DNA of 64,000 nt, from assembly GCA_008638375.1 (NCBI GenBank), contig CM018035.1:23820307-23884306 (forward strand). Reading direction: 5' to 3'. A program made the position numbers and the translations under genes. Below the pieces are notes generated by a model. The model saw only the letters and a list, made by a program, of their open reading frames with translations, was not told where the DNA came from and did no database searches. How positions within the stretch are numbered: position 1 is the stretch's first letter; each line of letters begins with the position of its first letter. Positions 1 through 13,359 of this stretch are shown here, piece by piece. Origin of the DNA: Nyssa sinensis. Taxonomy: Eukaryota > Streptophyta > Magnoliopsida > Cornales > Nyssaceae.

Positions 1-489
1 TTTTAATTTATTTTATTTTATTTTATTTATTTTTTTCAAATCTCTACAAGGCATAAGAGGAAAAGGGAGAAAAATGAGGCAAAAGGGGGGGGCCAAGGGA
101 TTTGATCCCTAAACCAAATATTTAGCAAAGACTTATGCCAAAAGAGTAAGCCAACTTGGTTACAGCACTTTTGTGCTATATGTGTCACCTAAAATGTATA
201 TATGTCATATCAAACTCCTAAATCTTAATACTCCAATTTGAGATGGTAGCACCCTATTGGACCACCTCCCTCCCCTACCAATTAAAACATATGTAGACTA
301 TATATATATATATATATACACCTATATATATGTATGTATACATCTAGGCTATAAAACTATGGGTGAAATGAGTGCATAGGGGGGATTGTGTGCGGGATTA
401 AAAGTGATTAAGTGTGATGTGTGTATATAGGAGTGTGTTGTGTGTCATACAAGTCAGACTTGTAGTGTGCGTGTGCTTGAATGCATGTG

Positions 490-528
<39 letters not shown>

Positions 529-2974
529 TGAAGGAAGAAGAAGAACAAGAGAAGGAAGAAAGCTGCATGCATCCTGATAAGGTTTCAGCAAGCTTGAAAT
601 TAGAGAAAAGGGCTTGAAGGAAGGTAATACTCCAAGTTCTGAATTTTTTCCCTCTCTTAAATTATCAAGTAACATAGTATTATTTGATATAGTTTCATGC
701 TTTAATTTACGTGCATATAAGAAATGAGGGTGTTACAAGAATATAGAGGAAAACAGAAGGGCTTAAGCCTAGGAAAAGCCTAGACTATCATCAACGTCCC
801 TTCAAAAACCCAGGTCTGAATCTATTGAAACAAAACTTCATTTTGATGCTTAATATCTCAAATAGATATTTTAAGGGTTGTAAAAAAACCTAGGCCACAG
901 CCAAAATTACCAAGAAAAGGTCACGAAAAGCTAGGTTACAGGTTACGGCTTAGAGAGACAACCTCTCCATTTGAACACCAAACCCATTTTTATGAACGGG
1001 AACCAGAGGAGAATAGCAGGCCAATGAGCGTGTACTAAGCTAATTACAAAAATGGACACGAAGCTCCAATGGAGCTTTTGAACCTAATTCAATGCCCCAA
1101 ACCAACATCAATGAACCCCCATGATCGTAGGAGTCCATAGGAACAAAAAATAGGCAAAACGAAGTTCTACAACTCTACAAAATAAAAGATATATGAAACA
1201 GCGATTAGGGCAACGCTATGCAGGAAGTGTAGGAAGAAGATAAACAGGGTTGGGTCGGTCTCGGGTTGGATCCAGGTTCAGGTCGGGACCCGACCCATTG
1301 CACATGTGGTTTAATTAGAACGGTGCCATTTAGAGGTTTAGTTTTTTTAAATTTAATTGGTTTTGGTCTATTTGGCTACGCATGTAACAAATTCAATTTG
1401 ATTAACCTTGTTCTGGACAAGGATACAATATCCATCTTTAAGTTCTTGTCCACTGTTTGGTTCTAAGACACTTAGAAAAAAGAAAAAAAAGGAGGAAACT
1501 TGCAGTCAGTGGGATTCGACCCACTGATGCGCGTGTGCATGGGGAGTTTATGCCAAGTGTTAGAAACATTGTGGTACTAAGGCACTTGGTTAAAATACTA
1601 CGTAAATAAATAGTTAATAGTTAATAGTTAATAGTTAATTAAATTAATTAAAATAATTGAATTAATAAAATATTCCCAAAGTCCGAATAAAATAAAAAGA
1701 CAGTATAACCTAACATTTTTGAGTATTCTGGACCCAATGGCAGAGTCCAATTTTGAAATTAAATTATGCAAAATGCGAACAGACGAACTAGGTTAATCCC
1801 AAAACTGTCCTAAAGGCCAAATAATGATGCTAAACAACCCCCAAAAATTATAAAAATATACACTTTAGAGTTTTTCGACATCTAGAATCCGACGGTGGAA
1901 TCAATTTTCTCCAATTTGACTCCTAAGCTAGTGATATAGGCAAAATACACCATTATTTGATAATTGATGTGTATCTAATCACTGTTATAGGACTCTTGGA
2001 AGTTAACCTAAGCCACGAGTGGACATCTTCAGCTATTCCCAACGAACAGTGAGTAACTCGGAACCTTTGACTTAGAGACATTTTAACTATCATAGCATTT
2101 TCATATACTGTGAGTAACTTGAAACTTCTGACTTGGTGTTATTTTGACTGTCATAGCATTTTCACATATTGTACTATTTAAACACATACAGTTTATACTG
2201 CATAAAACTTGACATGATTCTGTTCTGTTATGTTATATGTTATTCAGATTTTGTTATGATTCTGTTCTATTCTATTATGTTCTAACTCTTAGGCCCAATA
2301 CAGAATTGAGCGATGTGGCATGAGTAGGCTAGAAGCAAACCCAGAGGGTAGAGGCCCCACAAGTGTCCACTTATGGGCAACTGGGAAAGGCTCAAACATA
2401 CTTGATGATATGTCTGATTGATATATCGGCATTCTGTTCTGTTTTGCTCATTTATGTCCTATTCTGGTATGATATGTTCTGTACTATTTCGTTCTGATCT
2501 GTTCTGTTCTACTTGACCTGCATTTAATCATGCATTTTATTTGAAATTGTTACTTTTAAAATGATTAAAATTATCCATGTGCTTTATATACAAAAAAAAA
2601 AAAAAAACTGGTTTTAAAACCCATTGCAGGGAAACTATGTTACTCACTAGGCTTGTTAAAGCTCAATTTATTATCCTAACATTTTTCAGGTGAAAATTCC
2701 AGTGACAAGAATTAAGGCGCTAAGATCCTCTGAAGTTATTTAGTCAGACTTTTTAAAGACATTTCATTTTTGTATCCTACTTCATTTTTTGAATATTTTG
2801 TATAGCTATACATACAATGATGTGACTTTTGTAGTTAAACTTTGTAAAAACCAACTATCATAATATTTAGTTACTCTACCAAGATTAGCATGCATTCTCT
2901 TATTTAGTTTATGCGGCTTAACTCTTGTATAATGAATGCATTAATCAGCGTTGGGTGGGTTTTAGGATGTGACA
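1..2974 (+). mobile_element. 3' portion of a long LTR (gypsy-type), left end outside window
   Basis: The stretch ends in GGATGTGACA at 2974, the same GTGACA terminus used by the long LTRs further right. It has their layout: an AG-rich leader, a GGGTCGGGACCCGACC-like GC island near 1280-1300, an AT-rich middle, and a run of CTGTTCT words near 2220-2510. No open reading frame of note is present; the short ones are microsatellite or low-complexity translations. An internal GGTGTTACA at 729-737 could be the end of another LTR nested here. The TG start is not visible, so the left boundary and length are unknown. No primer-binding site follows 2974, so this is more likely a solo or 3' LTR than the 5' LTR of an intact element. 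Confidence 0.45.
491..525. repeat. (AG)n microsatellite
   Basis: Uninterrupted AG dinucleotide run inside the putative LTR. Its reverse-strand translation gives a false Ser/Leu-rich ORF. Confidence 0.9.
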
Positions 2975-3039
2975 ATATCAATATAAACAAATAAACTTAC
3001 TTCTGCAGGTGATCTTGTATTGCTTTAAGATTATTTTTT

Positions 3040-3990
3040 CTAACAATTAGTATGAGAGCAGGTACTCTTATTTTTGGTTTAACAATCTGAGAGTGATCCT
3101 TTATTGATATTATGATGTCTATGGATTTACAAAGTATTTAAGAGTCTAGTGATAATTCTTGTATTAATAGTGAAACTCATACTAATGATTTAGATGATGA
3201 TTTTGTTCCCAAAGAAATATATAAAAAAATTATGTAAAACCTCTTAGAAGTTAGGAAAAAATTTCGTTAAACAAAAAAAAAAATTCTTTTCAAAGTAAAT
3301 GACTTAGAGAAGGCTAAGTACTCCCTTGAATCTATTATTGGAGAACATAAGAATCGAGTGAGCTTACCACTTAGTAAAAATTTTATGTAGAAGACAAGTA
3401 CAAAATTTTAGAGACAATTTCTAGAAGTTATAAATGAGAAGAAAATCGATAGAGGATAAGTTGAAAAATACCCAAATTGATTTACAAAATTCTCAAGAAA
3501 TTTTTCAAGAATTTAATAAATGAACCATGAAGATAGATAAGAAAGTTGAAAAACCCATATCTTTTGTAAAAGAGTTTGATAGTGAAAAATTATCTTATTT
3601 GGATAGGATATTGAGAATGAGTTTTAAGTATGTTTAAATGATAAAAAGTCACTCGAGTGTAAAGTTTTAAAACTTAGTTATGACTTAGAAGAAGTTAATG
3701 AAACCATTAAGAAATTTAATGCGAGCATTCAAACATTAGATCATATGTTGACAATAGGTAAAAATGTAGGAGACAAAACTGATCTAACCTTTGTACGAAA
3801 CAAGAAAACAGTATTCTTCACCTAGTACCAAGTTTGTGAAAATATCTCCTATAGATGTCAAAACTCCTCCTCCTCCTCAAGTGTCAACTACATCTAAAGC
3901 TCCCTTTATGTTTAGGACTCCCTCGACTGCTCTTGTTTTGATAAAATATTGAGTACACCCTGTAGTAATTGTAGGCGAGCCACCTGCGAG
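3040..3990 (+). pseudogene. Decayed Ty1/copia leader and gag relic
   Basis: At 3048-3059 the sequence TAGTATGAGAGC differs at two positions from the initiator tRNA-Met primer-binding site TGGTATCAGAGC. It follows an LTR-like ...TCTAACA end, so this looks like the start of an internal region. Downstream, broken frames carry pieces typical of plant copia gag: a Leu/Lys-rich coiled segment (DLEKAKYSLESIIGEH near 3301-3350) and then LDHMLTIGKNVGDKT near 3738-3782, which resembles the conserved LDxML...GDKTGLG region ahead of the zinc knuckle. Many stop codons interrupt it and no protease, integrase or reverse transcriptase follows. The class is inferred from the gag motif only. Confidence 0.45.
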
Positions 3991-4379
3991 TTACTATTTT
4001 GGTAACTAAAAGCTATTGTTCACTTAATTTGAAAAGAAAAGGCTATTTAACTGATCATATTCTTTTTTCTAAGACAAATATAATTATAAATATAACTTTC
4101 CTTGATCTATTTTCTAGTTGATACTTGATATTGCTTGGTTTCCTTCTATATGTGCATGTTGATTGATCTTTAGATTGGGTTTTCTTTTTCTTTTTTTCCT
4201 TTTGTTTGATTTAGTTTTTCTATTTGTATTGTTCATTCGCCTCTAGCCCTTTAGGTTTCAATAAAATTATTACTTCCCAAAAAGAGAAATCATGGGTATG
4301 TAACTTTCCAACAACTAAATAAAAGTTATATTAATAGAAAAATAAAAACAAGATAAGTTATAGGATAGAGTAACGTGCA
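3991..4379. other. Unassigned AT-rich spacer
   Basis: No coding or structural feature seen. It probably continues the copia relic. It ends at the GGCTA target duplication of the next element (4380-4384). Confidence 0.5.
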
Positions 4380-4384
4380 GGCTA

Positions 4385-7300
4385 TGTGATATCCCGACCC
4401 GGGATACGACACATTTACCGAGGCAAGTCGACTGAATAGCATAACCTGAGCGATTTTAAGCTCTATGTTAGGGTATTTCATGGAAATGAATAAATGGAAA
4501 CTGTAAATGATGAAATGTATAACAAGTGCCGGGCAACACCCGAGCACCTCGGGATATCGCATCGTAATGCGTGCATGAACGCATTTCCATGCACGACCAT
4601 ATTTCACATACACATAGTACGTCAAAATTCAGTGTATGCGTACACTGTCATAAACTGGATATACATGTACGTATATGGATATACTCTCACGTATAAGATA
4701 CGTATTATATATGTGTATAATACATATGGTATAATGTATGTTATGTATATATATATGTATAGGTATATATAATACATGTATAAATATAAAAGGAAATATT
4801 AAGAAAAGACAAGGGAAAAAGGAAAGAGGGCTGCTGACCAGTGCATATGTCACTATGTGTATGTGTGTGTGCTGTGCGGCTGAGAGAAAAGCACCAAGGC
4901 CACCGACCTTGGTGCAAGTGGATTTTGTGCATATATATATATATATAGCAAGCATGGTACGTGGGTGATGGAGGATCAAAGGGCAGTTTACGGCAGTCAA
5001 GAATGACTGCAGGGAAGAGAGAGAGAGGGAGAAAGAGAGAGATAAGCTAGAGAGAGAAAGAGGTCGTGCGGTGTATGGATATATATATGTGTGAGTCGTG
5101 TTGGCTAAGAAACAGAAAAGAGAGAACATCAAAGACACTGAAAAGGAGTAGAGGAAAAGGGAGAATTGGAAACGAGAGCAAGAGGAGTTCTAAAGGTCAC
5201 TACAAGCAGAAACCCAGAAAAATTGGTGAGTTTTATCAAGCTTTTAAATTTTCTGATTTCAAGCATGAAGTTGAGTTTTATTGATAGGGTCTTGTAGAGT
5301 ATGAAAGTAGGAACATTTAGCAAAAAGAACCATGTAAAATGGTTGAGAAATCTGGTAGAAAAATGGAGTTGCAGACCTTAGGATAATTTCGGCTTTTATG
5401 AAAATCATGCATGAAACCTTGTTATTATAATGAGAAATTAATCCCATAAAGTGCAGAAACATGCTAGAAGAATTCTAGAACCAAAACCGTGATCAAAATG
5501 TTACGAAATAGAAAACGAAACTTGGCCGGAGAATCGGCCAAGGATGAATGACTCCCTATTCGTGAGGATGGGGAGAGTTTTGGGGCAAGCTGAGGCTAGG
5601 GTTGAAATCCTTGGGAAGAAGGGAAGAGAATGGCATTTAAAACGGGAGGAAAAACTGTCAAAAATTAGTGACCGTCGCCGGATAAGGTGACTATTCACCA
5701 CCGGAACCCTACAGGAGACGTGGGGAAGATGACCGAAAAATCGTGGGGGCTACCGGGTTAAGTCTAGACCGGATCCGGGTTCGGATCGGGTCGGTACCTG
5801 TAATATCCCGACTCGGGATATGACACGTATCCCGAGCTAGGCGATACCGACCTGAGTTGGGTTGGGCCAAAACATGAAACCCCGGACTATAAGAGAATTA
5901 ATTACAAGAATAAAGTTTAAAGTTAAATCGGAATATTTAATTACCCGAATAAACCGCCAATTGAATTTTGTAATGCGTACACGCGCGCATAATTAAATGG
6001 ATAGGTATATAAGAATATATATACATAGATAATGTATCAATGTAATTTCATATATATATATATATATACACACATGGCCGTATGCATATATATATATATA
6101 TATATATATGTGTGCATAGGTGGATAAGGAATCAGAAATGGGAAAAGAATAGAATATGAGGCGTGTGTCACGTGTGATGAGAAGAGAGAGAGAGAGAGCC
6201 AGAAATCTAGTGTGCATGTGTGAGGTGTCGTTTGTGCATGTGTGTGCTGTCACCTGCGACTACAGGTGGCAAAAGCCACCGACTACTGAGTCGGTTGGAT
6301 AATTAGAAAGGAAGAGAGAGTTAGAAAGAGATTGAAAATGTGAGAGAAACTGAATCGCAAGAAAGGAAGAAGCAGGAATAGAAAGAGAAAGAAAGAAAAC
6401 GAATTTTTGGAAAAGGGTTGAGAAAATCTACAAACAGGTATATTCCTGATTTAAATTATGTTCATTTATATTTTTAATAGGTGTCGTTGCTGTTGGAGTT
6501 GATGAGAATCCGAAATAGAAAAGAAAAACAAGAAAAACCAGAACTGGGTTACGGTTGGAAATGGTGATTAAACATAGGTGAAACCAAATGAAAATTTAAA
6601 CCACGATATAAGTAATACACTGCCCCAGGATTCCAAAACGCTTTGAATCAGTTTAAATGGTCAAGAAATGGCCATTCCGTGGCCAGTTATTCCCTCACCG
6701 GTGCAACGCCGGAAACTGGGAATGGGTGTTGGAAAACCGATGACATGGAGAGCCAAAATTAGTCCTAAAACGTTTCTTTAAATCCTAGATTTCATTTGGA
6801 ACAAAAACAGTAAGAAATGGACGTGAAATCGCTAAGATCCATAGGGAATTTCACTGTTCCGGCGACTGTGGCCGGGATTCCACCGGAGAAGATGACCGGA
6901 TTGTCGAGGGAGCTACCGGGTCAAAACGGGATCGGGTTTGGGTCGGACCGGGTCAGGACCCGACCGAAAATGAATAGGGGCAGTGATGCTATGTCGTTTT
7001 GAATGTAAATTTAAAATAATTTGGGCTTGTTTGGTCACGGATATAAGGGATTGGAATTGGGTTGGGGTTGTCCAAACCGTGGATAGGGTGAGAGAATTGG
7101 ATATCTCAATCCGGTTCTCTGAAGTTAACTGAACCGGTTGGTTCACAGTAGAATGGAACCGATTTAGGGTTTCTGGTTCTGAACCAACTGGTTCAGACCG
7201 CAACTCTGGCTATTTACATTTTGACCCCGAAAGTTATAGATAATTCCACTAAGGCCCAACAGAGAAATGTTAATTTTACAAAAATACCCCTGACTCAAAA

Positions 7301-10300
7301 GTGGGTCAAACGAGGTCCAAATAGGGCAAATGAATAGTCAATTTTTACTATCTCGGATGCTCTAAGTCCAATGGTGAGGTCCGTTTCACGAGACGGGGCC
7401 CCAAAAGATAAAGACATGTAAAAATGACCAAAATACCCTTGCTTCGAAAGTGAGCCAAATGGACTTCAATTGAATTAAATAACTAGTGAATTTTTATTAT
7501 TCAGAACCTTCCGAATCTATTGGTAATGTCAAAATTATGAAAAGAGGTTCCGAGAACAACAGACATATAAAAGTCTAAATAAGTATTAGAAATACTGATC
7601 ATAGCAAGGCATAGAATTTGGTGAATAGAAATTATTCTGAAACGTATTTACTGATATATAGGGAACTCAACGGGAAAAGGCAAACCTACAGGAGACTGAT
7701 TTAGCAACGCATTAGAGGTAAGTAGATACCCTTTCTCTTCCATGTGGTGTTATCAAGCCAAGTTCATTCTTTTACATGCCAAACTTGTACTCCTGAGCGT
7801 ATCTGGTGTTATTGTCTCCACAATGTGATATTGTTCTATCTGGTGGACATTGATTTATTGTTGTACTATTGTTATCATGTTGAACCGTGTGATGTTTCCA
7901 TTTAATTGATGATATTCCATTTCTATATACTCCTATGGAATCATTTATGATCATGAAATGTTTATGTATACTGGATTTGTGCTCAGTCACAATATCCATC
8001 TGATGCTTTTAAATACACTGAAGACCTTCGGGTCGAGTCCGTGAACGGACATACGGCCATACACTGGAATGCACTGAAGGGGGTAAACCGGGCCCCCAAG
8101 GACCGAGGGCATATCAAGCCCTGACACAGAACAAAAGCATCTCTTATACGATTGTTCGACTATAACTGTTGAATTACCTTATTCTTGTGATTATCTTGTA
8201 TTGCGAGATATTCCTTTATTGATCTATTTGTGATCAGTTTATTGTGGCAGCACGTTCATATTGATATATTGTTGTTAAGAGTTTCATGTTGATGTTATGT
8301 CCCTTACTCCTAATTGTACATTGTGTTCTATTGGTTATTGGCCCTTATGGCAACTGTTCCCATTGGCTATTATAGCATCTTATTTCTTATGATTGGCTAT
8401 CATATTCTTGTTCTTGGATTCATATTCTTTTATGATCCTCGATACCAGTGTCGGAGATCTGTATTTACTTGCTGGGCTCTTGTAGCTCATTCCACCCTCC
8501 TCACCCCCATTTCAGGTACTGAAGCCGCGAGACCCCGGTAGGAGTCTGAGAGCGTAGGAGGACATTTTGAAGAACTGTACTAGTCTATGTTTAGTTCTCC
8601 CATGTACTCACCACCCACGAGTGCTGGTTACGTATGGTTCTTATTTTGTTTAACTGTAGAACCATATTATGTATTGTAAAGACTTCCGCTGTTATTGTTT
8701 TAATGTTTTAGTACTTTGCATATTAGTAGTATGATACAGGAATGTAAAAAGTAGGGACGGCCTTCGGGTCGGCCCGCGACACGAGATCCGCATAGGGTGG
8801 GTTTCGGGTCGTGACAGTACCCGACCAGATATGAATGGGTAAGTAAAACTGTGTCGTTTGGCTTTTTAAATTAAAAGGATTTGGGCTGTTTGGTTGCAGG
8901 GATAATAAATAGAAATGGGGTTTGGGGGTTATCCAAACCATGGATAAGGTGGTTAGGGTGGATATGTTAATCCGGTTCTATGAATTTAACTGAACCGTTT
9001 GGTTCAGTGAGGAACCGAACCGGTTAGGGTTTCTAAATGGTGAACCCACTGGTTCAGACCGAGATTTAGGGAAATTCCATTTTGACCCCAAATATTTTAG
9101 GAAATTGTACTATGGCCCAAACAGAAAATTAATTAAATATTAATTTTTACAATAATGCCCCTATTTCAAATATGGGTCAAACGAAGTCCAAATGAGACAA
9201 ATGAATAGTCAAAACTTATTATCTCGGACGTTCTGAGTCCAATGGTGGGATCCGTTTTACGAGACGGAATCCCGAAGGATAAAATATAGTAAAAGTGTAA
9301 AATGACCATTTTGCCCTTTTTAGTACAAAAGTCCAAATGGAATTCCGCGAAAGCCTAAACCGACTTTCTTCGGCGTTCCGGACTCAATGGTAAAGTCTAA
9401 AATAGTATTTGAAATACTTATGATAGAAAGGCATAAAATTTGATGAATAGCATTTATTCTGAAACGTATTCACTAATATATAGGAAACTCCAAAGGCAAG
9501 GGTACATTCACGGATTTCTGAGATAGAATCACAATAGAAGTAAGTAAATTCCATTTCTCTTCCATATGGTGTTTCCAAGCCAAGTTTATTCTCTTTACTT
9601 CCAAACTTGTACTCTTGAAAGTACCTCACGTTATTGTTATCCACAATGCGATATTGTTCTATCTTGTGGACATTGATTGACTGCTATGTCGTTGTTATCA
9701 TGTGAACCATGCCTTGAAAGGCTTACTGCTATGTCTTTATTGTCTGCTATCTCTTTATTGTGAACCATGCCTGGAAAGGCCTGCTGATATGTCTTTATTG
9801 AATATATGATATTCCATTTTATACTTCTATGGAATAATGAACAATCATGATATGTTATGAATATGGGATTTGTGCTCAGTCACAATATCCATCCGATGCT
9901 TTCTGTATTAACTGGAGACCTAAGGGTCAAGTACATAAATGGACAGGTGGCAGGAATGAATTCCTCGAAGGCTTTCCACCGGCAATTGACTGGCATAAAC
10001 ATTGGCATTTTCATTGCATTCCCATTGGAATTTCATTTACATTTACATTGGCATTTTACCTGAGAACAGAGTAAATGCATCTCCTAAGAATTGGTATGAT
10101 TATGTTATTGAATAACACTATTTCTTATGACTTATCTTAACTGAAAAGACACTCTTCATTGAATTGATTATGATCGGTTTATTGTGGCAGTACTTCTTGT
10201 TGTTGTATTGTTGTTGAGAGATTCATGTTGATGGTGTATCCATTACTCCTAATTGAACATTGTGACTTATTGTTCATTGGCCTTCATGGCAACTGTTCTC

Positions 10301-10804
10301 ATTGGCTATTACAGCATCTCATTTCTTATGATTGGCTATCATAATCTTATTCATGGATTTGTATCTTATCGATACCAGTGTCGGAGGTCTGTTTTTACTT
10401 GCTGAGCTCTCGTAGCTCATTCCCCCCTATTTACCCCCATTTTAGGTGATGACACTGCAAGACCCCAGTAGGAGTCTGAGAGCGTAGGAGGACATTTTTG
10501 AGGAACTGTATCAGTCTATGTCTTAGTTCTCCCATGTATTCACCACCCTCGGGTGCTGGTTACGTTTGGTTCTTATTTTGTTTATGTAGAACCATATTAT
10601 GTATTGTAAAGACTTCCACTAACATTGTGTATTGAAAGACTTCCGCTGATGTACTATTATTGATAAGACTTCCGTTGTTATTGTTTTGAGGATTTTAGTA
10701 CTTTGCATATTAGTACTATGATATAAGAATGGAAAAAGTAGGGATGGCCTTCGGGTCGGCCCCGCGACACGAGATCCGCATAGGGTGGGTTTCGGGTCGT
10801 GACA
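4385..10804 (+). mobile_element. Solo LTR B (about 3.4 kb), interrupted by solo LTR A
   Basis: The element starts TGTGATATCCCGACC at 4385 and ends GGGTCGTGACA at 10804, with TG...CA termini. It is flanked by perfect 5-bp target duplications GGCTA at 4380-4384 and 10805-10809. Excluding the insert at 5799-8816 and one copy of that insert's target duplication, B is 3397 bp. It contains no retroviral protein frames and no internal domain, so it is best read as a solo LTR left by LTR-LTR recombination. Its 3' part has three imperfect copies of an AAGACTTCC-containing unit at about 10590-10680, where A has one. The superfamily (Ty3/gypsy) is inferred from its relatedness to the protease-bearing element at 20.6-34.4 kb. 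Confidence 0.85.
5799..8816 (+). mobile_element. Solo LTR A (3018 bp) nested in B
   Basis: The element starts TGTAATATCCCGACTCGG at 5799 and ends GGGTTTCGGGTCGTGACA at 8816. Perfect target duplications GTACC lie at 5794-5798 and 8817-8821, inside B. Deleting A plus one GTACC rejoins B at the point where the related copy C (18440s) reads straight through, which confirms the insertion. It carries (TA)n tracts at about 6050-6110, a (GA)n tract near 6185, a GC-rich island near 6930-6965 and a conserved 3' third. No open internal domain is present. It is related to B but diverged in the 5' half. Confidence 0.88.
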
Positions 10805-10809
10805 GGCTA

Positions 10810-10935
10810 CCCCAGCTCCCAACTCATCTCCATAATGAATTGGCCCATATGTTGATGATCTTCTTGTTAATTCAATATACGAGTGATTAATCCCATTTAA
10901 CTAGTGCCGCAATCAATCAAGAATCCACAATGACG
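10810..10935. other. Spacer between solo LTR B and the copia element
   Basis: This short host sequence directly follows the GGCTA duplication. Nothing codes here. Confidence 0.6.
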
Positions 10936-11139
10936 TGATAATTTTACATAAACATGTACACCACAATCAACGACCAAGAAACAAAGAAGAGAAAAGAGTA
11001 GTCGCATGCTCTGTTCAATTAGTTCACGTAAGAATGTGTATTACAATAAAAGAAAGCAAAACAAGAAATCCTAAAGGCTAGACAAAGACTAAACTACCCT
11101 TGGTAAATTACCCATACTATATAAATATATTCTCTAACA
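10936..11139 (-). repeat. 3' LTR of copia element 1
   Basis: This 204-bp LTR runs TGATAATTTT...TCTCTAACA as read on the plus strand and matches the right LTR along its whole length. Confidence 0.92.
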
Positions 11140-11245
11140 TCCCCCCTCCTCAAACTCACGATGACGCAGCATGAAGCATCAAGAGTTTGCCAAGAAGAAA
11201 CTGGAAGCACTTAATAGTGTGAGACTTTATGAAAACATTTACTAA

Positions 11246-11842
11246 CTATAAGGTAGAGGAGATGAATAAGAAAAAGATGGTACCATGTTGAAGGTGATGA
11301 CGTGTAAGATGACAATCAATCTCAATATGCGTAGTGCATTCATGAAAGACTAAATTATGAGCAATTTGAATAGCACTCTTGTTGTCACAATACATAAGAG
11401 TGGGGTCAGATAGAAAGACACCTATGTCAACAAGTAACCAACGTAACCAAACTATTTTAGCAATAGTAGAGACCATGGCACAATACTCAGCTTCAGTTGA
11501 AGAGCGTGCAATAACAGATTGCTTCTTACTTTTCTAAGAAATGAGAGAATCGCCAAGAAAAATACAGAAACCAATAGTTGACTTGCTATTTGTAGGATCT
11601 TTAGCCCTATCAGCATCACAGTAAGCGTGAAGTTCCAAAGCTGATGTGGAAGAAAGTAACAGACTCTGATGTAAAGTTCTCCGAAGATAACGTAAGATAT
11701 GGAGAATAGCAGCCCAGTGGATAGTAGTGGGAGATGAGACAAATTGATTAACAATATGAACAACATATCCAATATCAGTTCGAGTGATGGTGAGATAAAC
11801 CAAACTACTAACAAAGGTGCAGTATAGAGCTGGATCTGCCAA
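11246..11842 (-). pseudogene. Copia 1 RNase H domain, broken
   Basis: The reading frame first shows the end of the reverse-transcriptase connection (YCTFVSSLVYLTITRTDI region). RNase H motifs follow: AYCDADRAKDP near 11590-11625 (the usual CDADWA is altered, W to R), TIGFCIFLGDSLIS, a stop, then VIARSSTEAEYCAM near 11475-11515, MYCDNKSAIQIAHN and a final HIEIDCH. The break between the two frames lies at about 11532-11534 (TAG). Both halves align in order with plant copia RNase H. The element ends just before the polypurine tract and left LTR. Confidence 0.9.
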
Positions 11843-11986
11843 TAGAACCCTATCTGAATAAGTATAATGGACATTGAGTTCAAGAGGAGTTTCAACAGTT
11901 TGAGAATTCGTGAGATAGGCTCTTTGGATGACATCCTTTGCATATTTGGACTAAGAAATGAGATCACCTTTAAGAGAAAAAACTAT

Positions 11987-12547
11987 CTAAATGCCAAAAA
12001 AATATCGCATGGGTCCCAAATCCTTCATTTCAAACTTGTGGTGCAACTCTACTTTTATCTGTGCAATCCTATCTATGTCATCTCTGGTCAAAATCATGTC
12101 ATCAACATAAACAATGAGGAGAATACGTCTAGTAGATGTGGAACGAACAAACAAGGCAGAATCATGATCACTGGCATGAAATCTAAGTGAGCTAATCACA
12201 TTAAAGAACTTCTCAAACCAAGCCCGATGAGCTTGTTTGGGACCATACAAAGCCTTTCGTAGCCTATGGACCTCCCCATGGTTATAGGAAACACTGGAGG
12301 ATGGAGACATATAGACTTCCTCTTTGAGATCCCTATTGAGGAATGCATTCTTTATATCCATTTGTGAAAGGTTCCACTGGTTAAAAGAAGCTACTACAAT
12401 CAAGGTACGAACAGATGTCATCTTAGCAGCAGGTGCAAATGTCTCCTCATAATCAAAGCTAAGTCTTTGGGTGAGCCCCTTTGCAACCAAACGAGCCTTA
12501 CATCTTTCAACAGAGCCATAGACTTGGTTTTGATTTTTTAGACCCAA
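11987..12547 (-). pseudogene. Copia 1 reverse transcriptase domain
   Basis: This is the longest intact domain of the element. It shows CKARLVAKGLTQ, FAPAAKMTSVRTLI, QMDIKNAFLNRDLKEEVYM, LRKALYGPKQAHRAW and the catalytic YVDDM box at 12095-12109, followed by KFEMKDLGPMRYFFGI. This is the copia-type reverse transcriptase, which copies element RNA into DNA in cytoplasmic particles. A stop at about 11985 ends the frame before the connection domain. The catalytic aspartates are present, but the upstream and downstream breaks mean no full polyprotein can be made. Confidence 0.93.
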
Positions 12548-12591
12548 CGATAGCCCACTACAATTTTACCAAGAGGAAAAGGCACCAAATC

Positions 12592-13359
12592 CTATGTCTT
12601 AGTCTTATGTAAAGCAATGAGTTCTTCATTCATATCACGTTGCCAAAGAGGGTCAATAGTAGTCTTCTTATAGGAGGTAGGCTCACAAAGAGAGTTAAAA
12701 GAAGCTAAAAATGAAGTACAGGTAGATGAATAACAAGATTTTGATATAAGAACATATGAATCAAGATGTGAATGAGGCTTACGATCACGCATGGGATAGC
12801 GAGAAGGTGCAGGTTCCACATGATCAGAAGATGAAAAAGAGTAAGTTAATGAAAAATAAGGATTTGTACCTGTAGAAGAAACAACTTTGTCCTTACAAGA
12901 GTAAACATTAGTAATTGGAGGACGAGCAAATGAGATAGGGACAATAGGGTCTAAAGATGTGGGAATAGTAGGGGAAGGCTCTTTGGCAACATCATCTGCA
13001 AAGGGATCAAAATGAACAAGCTCAGACTTAAGTAAGGTGTTAGAAATTGTAGGAATTGAAAAGAAAGGAATATGCTCAAGAAAAACAACATGACGGGACA
13101 GATAAAGTTTTTGTGTATGAGAATCATAACATCGGTATCCCTTTTGTCCCTCACCATAACCAAGAAACACACACATAGCAGATTGTGTGGACAACTTAAA
13201 ATGCTCAACATGAGGCCAAAGGACAAAACATATACAACCAAATACTTTTAAATGAAAATATTCTGGAGCCTTACTATACAATTTCTCATATGGAGATACT
13301 CCTAAGTAAGGGAAATCATGTTGATCAAGTAGGTGGCAGTAAGAACTGCTTCTCCCCAA
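12592..13359 (-). pseudogene. Copia 1 integrase C-terminal region and linker
   Basis: The frame contains SPYEKLYSKAPEYFHLKVFGCICFV and CVFLGYGEGQKGYRCYD, the GKGY-type C-terminal integrase signature of copia elements (13080-13300). A low-complexity Ser/Pro linker follows, ending in DPLWQRDMNEELIALHKTKT, which leads into the reverse transcriptase. It overlaps the integrase core frame at its start (13302-13359). Confidence 0.88.

Noticed and set aside
4629..5138. 169-codon minus-strand frame rich in Ser, Leu, His, Thr
   Set aside because: It arises from GA and TA simple repeats inside solo LTR B and has no domain.
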